From positions 1-64,000 of the forward strand of contig JAHDBV010000007.1 in NCBI GenBank assembly GCA_020630195.1: 64,000 nt of DNA, given 5' to 3'. Origin of the DNA: Acidimicrobiales bacterium (GTDB taxonomy: Bacteria > Actinomycetota > Acidimicrobiia > Acidimicrobiales > SZUA-35). Of the stretch, positions 33,571 through 41,887 are shown one piece after another. Position numbers and translations under genes: made by a program. How positions within the stretch are numbered: position 1 is the stretch's first letter; every line of letters begins with the position of its first letter. Under the pieces are notes generated by a model, which saw only the letters and a list, made by a program, of their open reading frames with translations, ran no database searches and had not been told where the DNA came from.

Positions 33571-35484
33571 TCAGCTCGAAAGCGCGCCGTAGGGGTGCAG
33601 CCCGATGAACTCCGGTTCGTTGGCGATCATCAGGACGACCTTGGCCCGGCTCATGCCACGGTTCATGCGATCGAGCCACCAGGCGTGCCCGCCGGCGTCC
33701 GGGCCACGTCCGAGGACGTTGCGGTAGACGATCGTGAGGTAGGTGCTGTTGTCCGGTGCGCCGTAGCGCGATCGGAACTCGGGCGACTCGGCGAAGAACG
33801 CGGCCATCGACTCGACCGATCGGCCGGTCTGACGCTGCCCGAGCCAGAACTTCGCGCCCCCGAGGTCGGGCTCCCTGGTGAAGAACGCCTGGTAGAGACG
33901 CAGGACCTGCGCGTCCCCGGCCGTGTAGTCGGGGGCGTCGATGATCTCGGCGAGCGTGGTCGCCTCCGCGATGGTCGGGGGCGCGATCGATTCGAGGACG
34001 ACGTAGACGGTGTTGTTCCGCTTCGACGAGATGTACAGCTCTCCGTTCGGGCCCTGCCCGAATCGCACGTCGGCACGATCGGTCTCGTAGGTGGCGGCGT
34101 CGTCGAAGACGTCGGTGAGCGAGGTCCGCTCGAGCGGGGCGGTCGTGTCGTCGCCGTCGTGGTCGAAGCGCACCGAGGCGAGCCCGATCGGTGCCCGCGT
34201 CAGCTCGGACGGTGCATCGCCGGGATCGAGCGTCGTGACCGTGTCGTCGAGGGTGTCGAGATCGAGGTGGAAGAGCGTTCCCCGGCGGGGGAAGTCGGCG
34301 AAGAAGAAGTTCCCGTCGAGGGCCGAACCGTTCTGGACGGCGAAGCCGCCGACGATGCCGAAGCCACCGAACCGTTCGCCACGGGGGTTGCCGGTGGCGT
34401 ACTGCGCGACCGGGTAGGTGAAGCCGAAGTCGGCATCGTTCGCCGGCAGTGGGTCGATGCCCAACTGCCCGCCGCCGCCGTCGGGGCGGTGGACGAAGGT
34501 GCCTTCCCGGAGCGGCCAACCGAAGTCGCCACCGGGCGTCAGCAGGTTGACCTCCTCGACGTTGTCCCGACCGGGTTCGGTGACCAGCGCCACCCGTGCG
34601 CCGTCGACGGTGGCGAAGGCGATCGAGTGCGGGTTGCGATGACCGAGTGAATAGACCTCGTCGGGCATCGACGGATCGCCGACGAAGGGGTTGTCGGCCG
34701 GCACCGAATAGGGGCTCGTCGCCGTGGCGAGCGGGTCGATCCGCAGGACCTTGCCCAAGGCGTCCGGGTTCTGACCGCCGCCGGCCACCGCCGACTGGAC
34801 ACTCCCGTCGCCGTGGCCGACGAAGAGCAGCCCCCGCTCCGGGTGCCCGGCGGGCAGGGCCCGGTCGAACGCGATCTGCTTGATCGGGTGGTCGTAGACG
34901 GGCATGCCGACCCGGAAGACCTCCCGGAGTGAGGTGGGGTCGGGCAGGCCCGTGCTCTCGTCGATCCGGAACTCGATGAGCACGCTGTCGGCGGCGATGG
35001 GCTCGGCGACGTCGCTCAGGTAGGTGGTCGACGACGGCGCCGACGATCGCTCCGCCATCGCCGAGACGTAGAGGAGTCCGTTGTCGGCGATGTCGGGATG
35101 GAACGCGACGGATCGAAGACCGCCGTGGAACACCGATGACCGATCGAGTTCGGTCCCGGCGGCGGTCATGGCGGCGGCGACGTCGAGGAACACGGTCGCC
35201 GTGCGGGGCCCGTCGACCTCGCCGCTGAGCTCGTAGACCAACCCGTCCCGTTCTTCGACGACGAACAGTCGCTCGCCCATGGTGGCCATGGCGTTCAGAC
35301 GTGGCGCCGTCCCGAACGAGGAGTCGGGAAGCGTCGCAACGGCCCGGAGTGTCACCTCGAGACCGAGGTCGGTCGGGGTGTCGGGCACGGTCGCATCGGC
35401 GCCGGCCGGCGGCGCGACGCCGCCCAGCAACGCGGCCGCGGTCATGACCGCGGCGATGACCCGCCCGAGATTCCGTCCGTCCAC
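33571..35484 (-). CDS. Secreted glucose/sorbosone-dehydrogenase-fold protein with DUF4214 domain
   Basis: A 637-residue exported protein. A signal peptide (VIAAVMTAAALLGGVAPPAGADA) leads into a six-bladed beta-propeller of the soluble aldose-sugar dehydrogenase (PQQ-type GSDH) family, with FHPDIADNGLLYVS, HRNPHSIAF and GGDFGWPLREG near residues 135-400. From about residue 530 a DUF4214 domain follows (LRLYQAFFTREPDLGGAKFW ... NVLGRGPD). It may oxidise a sugar or alcohol outside the cell, or be only a structural propeller. The GTG start has TACAGT 7 bases upstream, so it can be transcribed on its own although it lies between mftE and the alcohol dehydrogenase. Confidence 0.8.
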   Translation of the reverse strand: MDGRNLGRVIAAVMTAAALLGGVAPPAGADATVPDTPTDLGLEVTLRAVATLPDSSFGTAPRLNAMATMGERLFVVEERDGLVYELSGEVDGPRTATVFLDVAAAMTAAGTELDRSSVFHGGLRSVAFHPDIADNGLLYVSAMAERSSAPSSTTYLSDVAEPIAADSVLIEFRIDESTGLPDPTSLREVFRVGMPVYDHPIKQIAFDRALPAGHPERGLLFVGHGDGSVQSAVAGGGQNPDALGKVLRIDPLATATSPYSVPADNPFVGDPSMPDEVYSLGHRNPHSIAFATVDGARVALVTEPGRDNVEEVNLLTPGGDFGWPLREGTFVHRPDGGGGQLGIDPLPANDADFGFTYPVAQYATGNPRGERFGGFGIVGGFAVQNGSALDGNFFFADFPRRGTLFHLDLDTLDDTVTTLDPGDAPSELTRAPIGLASVRFDHDGDDTTAPLERTSLTDVFDDAATYETDRADVRFGQGPNGELYISSKRNNTVYVVLESIAPPTIAEATTLAEIIDAPDYTAGDAQVLRLYQAFFTREPDLGGAKFWLGQRQTGRSVESMAAFFAESPEFRSRYGAPDNSTYLTIVYRNVLGRGPDAGGHAWWLDRMNRGMSRAKVVLMIANEPEFIGLHPYGALSS

Positions 35485-35491
35485 GGGCCGG

Positions 35492-35497
35492 ACTGTA
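35492..35497 (-). promoter_or_regulatory. -10-like element, leaderless start of secreted propeller protein
   Basis: TACAGT (minus strand) is 7 bases before the GTG at 35484. The same hexamer stands 7 bases before mftA. Confidence 0.5.
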
Positions 35498-35527
35498 GGG
35501 CCCGTACCGGCCAGGAGAGCCCGTCGG

Positions 35528-36223
35528 TCACCCCGACAGGTGGTCGACCGCGATCGCGGTCGCTCGCTCGACCATCTCACCGAGCAGTCGTTCGCCGTGC
35601 TCGGCCGATGCGCCGGTCGGGTCGCCGAGCACGCCGTTCGGAGACACCGCGGCGACGCCGCCCCGCTGCATCTCGACGAGGAGCTCGCCGAGCGGGCGGG
35701 TGTCGCCGGGCTCGGCACGTTCGAGGTGGACGAGGTCGGGACACAGACGGAGCAGCAGCGAGGTCTCGGTGCGGCCCGCGTGGGCGTCGCCGTCGGGGTC
35801 GGTCGGTCCGACCACCGCCACGCGGTGGCCCTCCCGGCGCAGCTGCGTCACGGCGTCGGCCACGGTGGGGTGGTTGCCGCCGTGCCCGTTGACGAAGACG
35901 ACGGCGTCGTGGTGGTGGGCGGCCGAGCGGACGAGCTCGACGAGCACCATCCGGAGGGCGTCGTGTCCGATCGAGAGCGTTCCCGGGAACGTCTGGTGCT
36001 CGCCGGCCGCGCCATACGGAACGGCCGGGGCGACGAGCACCTCACGGTCGAGGGCGTCGGCGAGTCGGGGGCGGATCGCGCCGGCGAGCGCGTCGGCGAT
36101 CAGCGTGTCGGTGGCGAGCGGCAGGTGCGGGCCGTGTTGTTCGGTCGAACCGAGCGGCACGACGAGGATCGGCTGCAGGCCGACCTCGGCGGAGGTTCGT
36201 GTGGCGAGTGGACCGTCGCTCAC
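35528..36223 (-). CDS. mftE: Mycofactocin precursor peptide peptidase (creatininase family)
   Basis: A 231-residue creatininase-like metalloprotease. MftE releases the modified Val-Tyr end from the MftC-processed MftA. Metal-binding residues are in GSTEQHGPHLPLATD (Glu, His, Asp), the NGHGGNH motif and the HAGRTETS Glu. The GTG start overlaps the stop of the preceding oxidoreductase as GTGA, which fixes both ends. It is the second gene of the first mycofactocin group. Confidence 0.88.
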   Translation of the reverse strand: MSDGPLATRTSAEVGLQPILVVPLGSTEQHGPHLPLATDTLIADALAGAIRPRLADALDREVLVAPAVPYGAAGEHQTFPGTLSIGHDALRMVLVELVRSAAHHHDAVVFVNGHGGNHPTVADAVTQLRREGHRVAVVGPTDPDGDAHAGRTETSLLLRLCPDLVHLERAEPGDTRPLGELLVEMQRGGVAAVSPNGVLGDPTGASAEHGERLLGEMVERATAIAVDHLSG

Positions 36224-37296
36224 CGGATCTCGTCGAGGATCGCCCCGAACCGTTCGGCATCCGCCGGGCCGGTGATGGGGATGGAGAACTCGATGCGATC
36301 GACCCGGCCGGCATAGCGCTCCCGGAGCAGGCCACCGATCTGGTCGTGGGTGCCGATCGTGGCGACCGTGTGGAGCATCTCGTCGTGCACGAGTCCCGGG
36401 AGCTCGTCCCATCGCTGCTGGCGGCTCAGCACCGACGCCTGCTCGGCGAGGTCGAGCCAGTCGTGCGCGGCGAACGCCCGCCGGTAGGAGGGCGTGGACA
36501 GGTAGAAGGCGGTCCGGGCGCGCACGGTGTCGACCACCCGGGCCAACTCGGCCTCGGTGGCGGCGGTGCCGATCAGCGGCTTCATGCACCACTCGACCTC
36601 GGCCGCGTCGCGCTCTGAGCGGGCGGCGCCCCGAGCCACGGCCGGCTTCATCTCGGTGTCGATGAAGCGGGGCGTGCACACGGGGTGCAGGCGCACCCCG
36701 TCGGCGACCTCACCGGCGACACCACACATGTTCGGGCCGATCGCGGCCACGTGGATCGGGATGTCGGGGTACTCGATCGGACCGGGATCGAACAGCGGGA
36801 CCATCAGGTTCAGGTCGTAGCGATCGGAGGAGAAGGCGAGGGGCTCGCCCGTCTGCCAGGTCTGCCACACCGCACGGATCGCACCGATCGTGTCGCGCAT
36901 CCAGGGGGCCGGGGTGTGCCAGTCGAGCCCGTAGCGACGGGTCATGTGTGCGCGGACCTGCGAGCCGAGGCCGAGCACGAAGCGGCCTCCGGACAGCTTC
37001 TGGAGCGACCAGGCCGACATGGCGGTCACCGTGGGGGAGCGGGGGAACGCCATCGCGACCGAGGTGCCGAGTCCGATCGAGTCGGTGGTCGTCGCCGCCA
37101 GTGACAGCAGCTGGAAGGGGTCGTCCTTCGTCTCCTCGACCAGCACGGCGTCGAGCCCGACCGACTCGGCGACCGATGCGAGTTCGGCGACGTCGCGGAT
37201 GTCGAGCGGGGTGTCGGGCTCGCGGAGCCCCGGGTCGAGCTTGCCGAGCGGCAGCAGCGACTCGACCTGCAGCGTCGGGCAGTCATCGGCGGCCAT
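36220..37296 (-). CDS. LLM-class (F420-type) oxidoreductase, mycofactocin operon
   Basis: A 358-residue luciferase-like monooxygenase-fold oxidoreductase. Family marks are the N-terminal barrel strand, VAESVGLDAVLVEET, the segment GTSVAMAFPRSPTVTAMSAWSLQKLSGGRFVLG split across strands 3 and 4 (the F420/FMN phosphate region), and the C-terminal YAGRVDRIEFS. Most actinobacterial relatives use F420. The substrate is unknown. The ATG at 37296 has CAGACT 6 bases upstream. It heads the minus-strand group and overlaps mftE by four bases, so it is part of the mycofactocin-linked set. Confidence 0.82.
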   Translation of the reverse strand: MAADDCPTLQVESLLPLGKLDPGLREPDTPLDIRDVAELASVAESVGLDAVLVEETKDDPFQLLSLAATTTDSIGLGTSVAMAFPRSPTVTAMSAWSLQKLSGGRFVLGLGSQVRAHMTRRYGLDWHTPAPWMRDTIGAIRAVWQTWQTGEPLAFSSDRYDLNLMVPLFDPGPIEYPDIPIHVAAIGPNMCGVAGEVADGVRLHPVCTPRFIDTEMKPAVARGAARSERDAAEVEWCMKPLIGTAATEAELARVVDTVRARTAFYLSTPSYRRAFAAHDWLDLAEQASVLSRQQRWDELPGLVHDEMLHTVATIGTHDQIGGLLRERYAGRVDRIEFSIPITGPADAERFGAILDEIR

Positions 37297-37302
37297 GACC
37301 GC

Positions 37303-37308
37303 AGTCTG
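37303..37308 (-). promoter_or_regulatory. -10-like element at head of mycofactocin operon
   Basis: CAGACT (minus strand) lies 6 bases before the ATG at 37296 and would start the LLM-mftE transcript. The region of 76 bases is shared with the divergent DUF4214 gene. Confidence 0.4.
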
Positions 37309-37358
37309 GTCGGGTCGGGCTCGACTGTCAGGTGGGCAGCCGAATCGTCCCTCGGGAC

Positions 37359-37364
37359 TAAGGT
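37359..37364 (+). promoter_or_regulatory. -10-like element, leaderless start of DUF4214 repeat protein
   Basis: TAAGGT is 8 bases before the ATG at 37373. Confidence 0.45.
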
Positions 37365-37372
37365 CCCTACCC

Positions 37373-39079
37373 ATGGGAAACAGGGTGATGGTGAAGGTGG
37401 TCGTGCTCGTCGCGGCCGTGCTCACGGTGCTGGCGACGAGCGGTCCGGTTGGTGCGGTACCGGTGAACGCGACATCTGTGCTCTCGCAAGCACAGGAGGT
37501 GCACTGGCAGATCGACGTCTCACCGGACCTGCGGCACGTGGCGATCATCGAGCCAGGCGAGGCAGCATCGAGGCTCCTGCTCCGTTCGGATTCAACCGAG
37601 ACCGTCATCGACTCGAGTTCGCTCTTCTTCGGGCGTGTCCAGGTGTCCGATGATGGGCAGACGCTCGTCTACACCAAGCGCCTCGCTGCGGAGACCGCGG
37701 TGTTCCGGTGGCGAGGTGGCGTTGCCACTCGTCTCTCTGCGGTAGGGAGAGATGTGAACGCCGCCGCCCTCTCGATGTCCGCTGATGGTGAGGTGGTCGG
37801 TTGGACGGATCGCCGCACGACCTCGACGGTGGATTCCCGCGTGAAGGTTCACCGGCAAGGGGTGGTCACCGAGGTCGGCACCGGGGCCGGGGTCTTCGTC
37901 GCTTCGGACGGCTCCTATGTGCAGTGGCAGCCAAGTGCTGAGACCCGACAGCTCGACTTCGCCTCGGGGGTCGAGACCACACGGAGCTTCTTCGATCTCG
38001 GTGTCGACTCGAGGACGATCGCGAGGTACGCCGCCGATGAGGGGTTCGTCGACTTCAGTCGGGTGGAGATCGTGGACCCCGCCGGCTCGGTGGTGGACGA
38101 GCTCGTCTTCGACGAACTCGTGTTCAACATCGGCTTCAAGGCCGGCCCGCGCCTCTCGGCGAACGGCCGGTTCGTGCTATACGCCGACAACACCTCGCTC
38201 AAGGTGTGGGATCGCACGACCGGCAGCGTCGACGCCGTCACCGGAGTCAGCGGCCAGTCGATCGCGATCAGCGACGACGGCCGCCGGATCATCGTGTTCC
38301 GCCAGGGCGAGGTCAACGAGGTGCTCGACGTGCAGCTGGGGCGGCTCGGTACCCCACAGGCGGCGGTGGCCGATCTGGCGGGTGATCCCCTCGACGGGCA
38401 GGTGGTGCGGTTGTTCGAGGCGTACTTCGATCGCCTGCCGGACGACGAGGGTCGTGCCTTCTGGAGGTCGCAGCGTGCCGGTGGGCGGTCGTTGGCGTCG
38501 ATCTCGGACTTCTTCGTGGTGTCGCCGGAGTTCGTGGCGACCTACGGCGAGCTCGACGACGGTGCGTTCGTCGATCTCGTGTACCAGAACGTGCTCGGGC
38601 GTGCCGCGGATCCGGACGGTCGGGTGAACTGGGTGTCACAGCTCGAGAACGGCCGCTCGCGGGGCTCGGTCATGGTCGGGTTCTCCGAGTCGGTCGAGTT
38701 CATCGGCGCGACCGGGACGGCACCGCCGAGCGCGGATGAGGCGAACGAGGTGTGGCGGTTGTTCCTGGCCTACTTCGATCGTGACGCCGACCAGGGTGGG
38801 CTCGACTTCTGGATCGAGCAGCGTTGGAACGGTCGCTCGCTGGCGTCGATCTCGGACTTCTTCGCTGCATCTGCGGAGTTCCAGCAGACCTACGGCGAGC
38901 TCGACAACGGCGAGTTCGTCGATCTGATCTACGGCAACGTGCTGGATCGGCCGGCCGACGACGAGGGCCGATCGTTCTGGGTCGGGCGTCTCGACGACGG
39001 GCAGAGCCGAGGCTCGGTGATGGTCGGATTCTCGGAGTCGGCCGAGTTCGTCGAGGTCAGTGGGACCCTGCCGGACTGA
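37373..39079 (+). CDS. Secreted beta-propeller protein with two DUF4214 repeats
   Basis: A 568-residue exported protein. A signal peptide (VMVKVVVLVAAVLTVLATSG ... VGA) precedes a WD40/TolB-like propeller of about 300 residues with repeated SxDGxxV strands. Two DUF4214 modules follow, at about residues 343-443 and 461-560; they share the RSLASISDFF, YGELD and SRGSVMVGFSES stretches almost exactly, so one arose by recent duplication. DUF4214 occurs in secreted and S-layer-associated proteins. It is divergent from the mycofactocin operon; the propeller protein inside that operon bears one copy of the same domain. Confidence 0.75.
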   Translation: MGNRVMVKVVVLVAAVLTVLATSGPVGAVPVNATSVLSQAQEVHWQIDVSPDLRHVAIIEPGEAASRLLLRSDSTETVIDSSSLFFGRVQVSDDGQTLVYTKRLAAETAVFRWRGGVATRLSAVGRDVNAAALSMSADGEVVGWTDRRTTSTVDSRVKVHRQGVVTEVGTGAGVFVASDGSYVQWQPSAETRQLDFASGVETTRSFFDLGVDSRTIARYAADEGFVDFSRVEIVDPAGSVVDELVFDELVFNIGFKAGPRLSANGRFVLYADNTSLKVWDRTTGSVDAVTGVSGQSIAISDDGRRIIVFRQGEVNEVLDVQLGRLGTPQAAVADLAGDPLDGQVVRLFEAYFDRLPDDEGRAFWRSQRAGGRSLASISDFFVVSPEFVATYGELDDGAFVDLVYQNVLGRAADPDGRVNWVSQLENGRSRGSVMVGFSESVEFIGATGTAPPSADEANEVWRLFLAYFDRDADQGGLDFWIEQRWNGRSLASISDFFAASAEFQQTYGELDNGEFVDLIYGNVLDRPADDEGRSFWVGRLDDGQSRGSVMVGFSESAEFVEVSGTLPD

Positions 39080-39090
39080 TCGACGAGTGC

Positions 39091-39096
39091 GAGACT
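39091..39096 (+). promoter_or_regulatory. -10-like element, leaderless start of second LLM oxidoreductase
   Basis: GAGACT is 6 bases before the ATG at 39103. The same hexamer and spacing occur before the glyoxalase-like gene at 51543. Confidence 0.4.
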
Positions 39097-39102
39097 CGGC
39101 CC

Positions 39103-40014
39103 ATGCGCGTCGGGATCTCGCTGACTTCGTCCATCTCCCAGCCGGGGCCGGTGGCCGCGGCTTGGATGATCGAACGGGCCCGCCTCGCCAACGAGGTCGG
39201 GCTCGATCATCTGAGCCTCGGTGACCGGCACAACGCCGGTCCCGGCGGCCAGTACATCCAGGGCGCCCCGATGCTCGGTCGGCTGCTCGCCGAGTGGGAC
39301 CCGAGCCGACCAGCCGGCCTGTTGTTCCTGTTGCCGCTGTGGTCGCCGGTGCTCGTCGCCGAACAGGTCGGCACGTTGTCGACCCTGCTCGACGCGCCGG
39401 TGATCGTGCAGACCGGCATCGGATCGGGGGCCGCACAGTTCGGCGCCTTCGGCGTCGACCATCGGCGACGCGGCCGTCTCACCGACGAGGCGATCGGCGT
39501 CGTCGACGGACTGCTCCGGGGTGAGACCGTCGACTCCGAGATGCTCGGTGTCACCGAGGCGTCGGTCCGACCCGTGCCGACGCACGGCGTCGAGTGGTGG
39601 GTCGGTGGCGGCCTCGGTGCGGTGCCGATCGAGCGGGCCGCTCGCCGAGGCGATGCCTGGTACGTCAGCCCGGGGGTGCGAGGTGATGATCTCCGCGACG
39701 GCATCGAGCGATACCGGCAGGCGTGTGCGGGCCACGGCCGGCCGCCACGAGTGGCGCTCCGCCGCGACGTGGTGGGCGACACCGACCATGCCGCGGCCCG
39801 CCGCCGGGCCGACGAGATCGCAGCGGCCGGCTATCGGGGCATGCCCGCCGACGCGCTGCTCGCCGGTGACGCCGACTCGCTCGCGGACGAACTGCAGCGA
39901 CTGGCCGAGGTCGGCGTCGACGACGTCGTGATCCGCTGTGCCGATCCCGACCAGGCAGCGGCGCTGCGCACCATCGAGACCTTCGGCGAAGCCCGCCGCT
40001 CGGTGCCGTCGTGA
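39103..40014 (+). CDS. LLM-class (F420/flavin-type) oxidoreductase
   Basis: A 303-residue luciferase-like oxidoreductase. The N-terminus (MRVGISLTSSISQPG), a strand with NEVGLDHLSLGDRH, the QTGIGSGAAQFGAFG segment and WWVGGGLGAVPIERAARRGDAW fit the family. It is shorter than the first LLM gene and not its close copy. The last codons overlap the GTG of the following DinB-like gene (GTGA), so the two form an operon. The likely cofactor is F420 or FMN; the substrate is unknown. Confidence 0.8.
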   Translation: MRVGISLTSSISQPGPVAAAWMIERARLANEVGLDHLSLGDRHNAGPGGQYIQGAPMLGRLLAEWDPSRPAGLLFLLPLWSPVLVAEQVGTLSTLLDAPVIVQTGIGSGAAQFGAFGVDHRRRGRLTDEAIGVVDGLLRGETVDSEMLGVTEASVRPVPTHGVEWWVGGGLGAVPIERAARRGDAWYVSPGVRGDDLRDGIERYRQACAGHGRPPRVALRRDVVGDTDHAAARRRADEIAAAGYRGMPADALLAGDADSLADELQRLAEVGVDDVVIRCADPDQAAALRTIETFGEARRSVPS

Positions 40015-40733
40015 GCGGGGAACTGGACCACGTCGCAGCACTGCGGGCTGAGGTCGAGGGGCTTCGTTCGCTCGTCGGGCAGGCCGACCTCGAGGCGCCC
40101 GTGCCGGCGCTCGGGCGCTGGCGGGTGCGAGACGTGATCGCCCACCTCGGTGGTGTGCACCGTTGGGCGACCCGGGTGGTCGGCGAGCGCTCGATCGCCG
40201 GACCCGGGTTCAAGAAGTCGAAGCTGGTCGGCGACGAGCTCGTGTCGTGGTTCCGCGAGGGGCTCGACCCGTTGATCGAGGCCCTCGACGTCGACCCGCT
40301 CGAGTCGTGCCCCAACTTCAACCCGGGCTCGCCGTCGACCATGGACTTCTGGCAGCGACGACAACTCCACGAGACGACGGTGCATCGCTGGGACATCGAG
40401 CGAGGGGCCGGCGTCGACGGTCGGCTCGACACCACCGTCGCCTCCGACGCCGTCGACGAGTTCCTCGACGTCTTCGTCCGGACGCGCGGCAAGCAGACCC
40501 TGAGCGGGCCCCTCGCACTCCTGGCGACCGACACCGGCGATCGGTGGCTGTTGGTGCCGGATCCGGAACGACCCGGTCGTGTGCACGTCGAGCCGGGTGG
40601 TGGCGGTCCGACGACGCTGTCCGGACCGGCGGACCGCCTGTTGCTCCACTGCTGGGGCCGCCTCGGTCTCGGTGAAGCCGCCCTCGACGTCTCCGGCGAT
40701 GCGGGTGTGGCCGAGAGTTTCCGGCCGGGCTGA
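40011..40733 (+). CDS. Maleylpyruvate isomerase/DinB-fold family protein
   Basis: A 240-residue protein of the mycothiol-dependent maleylpyruvate isomerase N-terminal (DinB-like) fold, TIGR03083-like. Metal-binding His residues are visible in VIAHLGGVHRWA and in QLHETTVHRWDIERG, and the C-terminal half (RLLLHCWGRL) matches the family's second domain. Members use or modify small thiols; whether this one is a thiol transferase is unknown. The GTG overlaps the preceding LLM stop by four bases. Confidence 0.78.
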   Translation: MSGELDHVAALRAEVEGLRSLVGQADLEAPVPALGRWRVRDVIAHLGGVHRWATRVVGERSIAGPGFKKSKLVGDELVSWFREGLDPLIEALDVDPLESCPNFNPGSPSTMDFWQRRQLHETTVHRWDIERGAGVDGRLDTTVASDAVDEFLDVFVRTRGKQTLSGPLALLATDTGDRWLLVPDPERPGRVHVEPGGGGPTTLSGPADRLLLHCWGRLGLGEAALDVSGDAGVAESFRPG

Positions 40734-40777
40734 GCAGGGGAAGCGGAGGCCCGGCCGACCGTAGGACGAAGTTTCGC

Positions 40778-40805
40778 TTGACTACTGCACAATGATGAAT
40801 ACCAT
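40778..40805 (+). promoter_or_regulatory. Promoter of the PadR-NfeD-flotillin unit
   Basis: TTGACT (40778-40783), a 16-base gap, then TACCAT (40800-40805). The start codon of PadR follows 7 bases later, so the mRNA is leaderless. This is one of the few promoters here with a recognisable -35. Confidence 0.55.
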
Positions 40806-40816
40806 GCAATGCATGG
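40802..40816. promoter_or_regulatory. Candidate PadR operator (inverted repeat)
   Basis: CCATGC-AAT-GCATGG is a perfect 6+6 inverted repeat that covers the end of the -10 element, the likely transcription start and the ATG. ATGC/GCAT half-sites are common in PadR operators, so autorepression is likely. Confidence 0.5.
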
Positions 40817-41169
40817 CATCGAGTGTCGAAGTCCACCACTCCCAGATCCTCAAGGGCGTGCTCGACATGTGCGTGCTCGCGTCGGTGGCCGATGAGCCCG
40901 ACTACGGGTACGCCCTCGTGCAGAAGCTCAATGCCGACGGCCTCGCCGTGCCGAACGAGCGATCCGTCTACCTCGTGCTCAAGCGGCTCGAGGCGAAGGG
41001 CCGGGTCGTGAGCCACCTCGAGAACTCCGAGGCCGGTCCGGCACGCCGGGTCTACGAGGCGACCGACCTCGGTCGTGACGTGCTCCGGGCCTGGATCGCC
41101 GACTGGTCCGGCGTCCGTGACGGCGTCGACGCCGTGCTCGCCCACCATCCCCTGGAGGCCCCGTCATGA
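40813..41169 (+). CDS. PadR-family transcriptional regulator
   Basis: A 118-residue PadR-type winged-helix repressor: an N-terminal ILKGVLDMCVLASVADEPDYGYALVQKL helix-turn region split over two helices, a wing with YLVLKRLEAKGRV, and a short C-terminal helix with DLGRDVLRAWIADW. I place the start at ATG 40813, next to the palindrome, rather than at the upstream ATGs at 40792, 40795 or 40804, because the promoter -10 ends at 40805. Its stop overlaps the next ATG (ATGA). It probably controls the downstream NfeD and flotillin genes. Confidence 0.85.
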   Translation: MASSVEVHHSQILKGVLDMCVLASVADEPDYGYALVQKLNADGLAVPNERSVYLVLKRLEAKGRVVSHLENSEAGPARRVYEATDLGRDVLRAWIADWSGVRDGVDAVLAHHPLEAPS

Positions 41170-41831
41170 TCTGGTTCTACATCGCCTGGGCGATCTTCGG
41201 TCTGGCGTTCGTCGGCCCGATGGTGGCCGGCGGGCTCGGCGGGACCGAGCTCGACACCGGCGCCGACGCCGAGTTGGAGCTCGACGCCGACGTGGATGCC
41301 GAGCTCGGCGCGGAGGTGGACCTCGACGCAGCCGACGCCCCCGGACTCGACCTCGACGGGGGAGGCGGACTGGCCGCCGACGTCCTCGGTGGCCTGCTGT
41401 CGTTCCGCTCCGTCGTGTTCTTCAGTGCGTTCTTCGGGGTCGCCGGCGCCATCTTCACGGCCCTCGACTACGCCACGATCCTCACGGCCCTGACCGCCGT
41501 GCTCGTGGGTGGTGTCGCCGCCGTGTCGAACTCGATGCTGTTCACCCTGCTGCGCCGGTCCCAGGCCGACTCGACCGTGACGACCCGGGACCTCACCGGC
41601 CGGCCCGCCGTGGTCACCATCCCCGTCGGCGCCGAGCAGCGGGGTCGGATCCGGATCGACCTCGCCGGCCAGCCGCAGTTCCTCGTCGCCCGTCACTACG
41701 ACCGGCGCAGCCCCGAGACCTTCGGCATCGGGGCCTCCGTCGTGGTCGTCGAGATCACCGACGGCGTCGCCCACGTCGCCGCACTCGAACTCGATGGCGG
41801 TGCCGACCCGGCCCTGCCCGCCGGCGACTGA
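41166..41831 (+). CDS. NfeD/YqiJ-like membrane protein, flotillin partner
   Basis: A 221-residue protein. It has an N-terminal membrane helix, an acidic Asp/Ala/Leu-rich segment (residues 28-68), two further membrane helices (about 78-120) and a C-terminal OB-like beta domain (about 135-210: DLTGRPAVVTIPVG, GQPQFLVARHY). This is the YqiJ/NfeD layout found beside flotillins, with which it shares membrane microdomains. Its ATG overlaps the PadR stop. The acidic insert is longer than usual. Confidence 0.75.
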   Translation: MIWFYIAWAIFGLAFVGPMVAGGLGGTELDTGADAELELDADVDAELGAEVDLDAADAPGLDLDGGGGLAADVLGGLLSFRSVVFFSAFFGVAGAIFTALDYATILTALTAVLVGGVAAVSNSMLFTLLRRSQADSTVTTRDLTGRPAVVTIPVGAEQRGRIRIDLAGQPQFLVARHYDRRSPETFGIGASVVVVEITDGVAHVAALELDGGADPALPAGD

Positions 41832-41887
41832 CGTCGGCCGTTCTCCAACCCCACCAACCAGCAACCCGAACAGAAAGAGAGCCCGAC

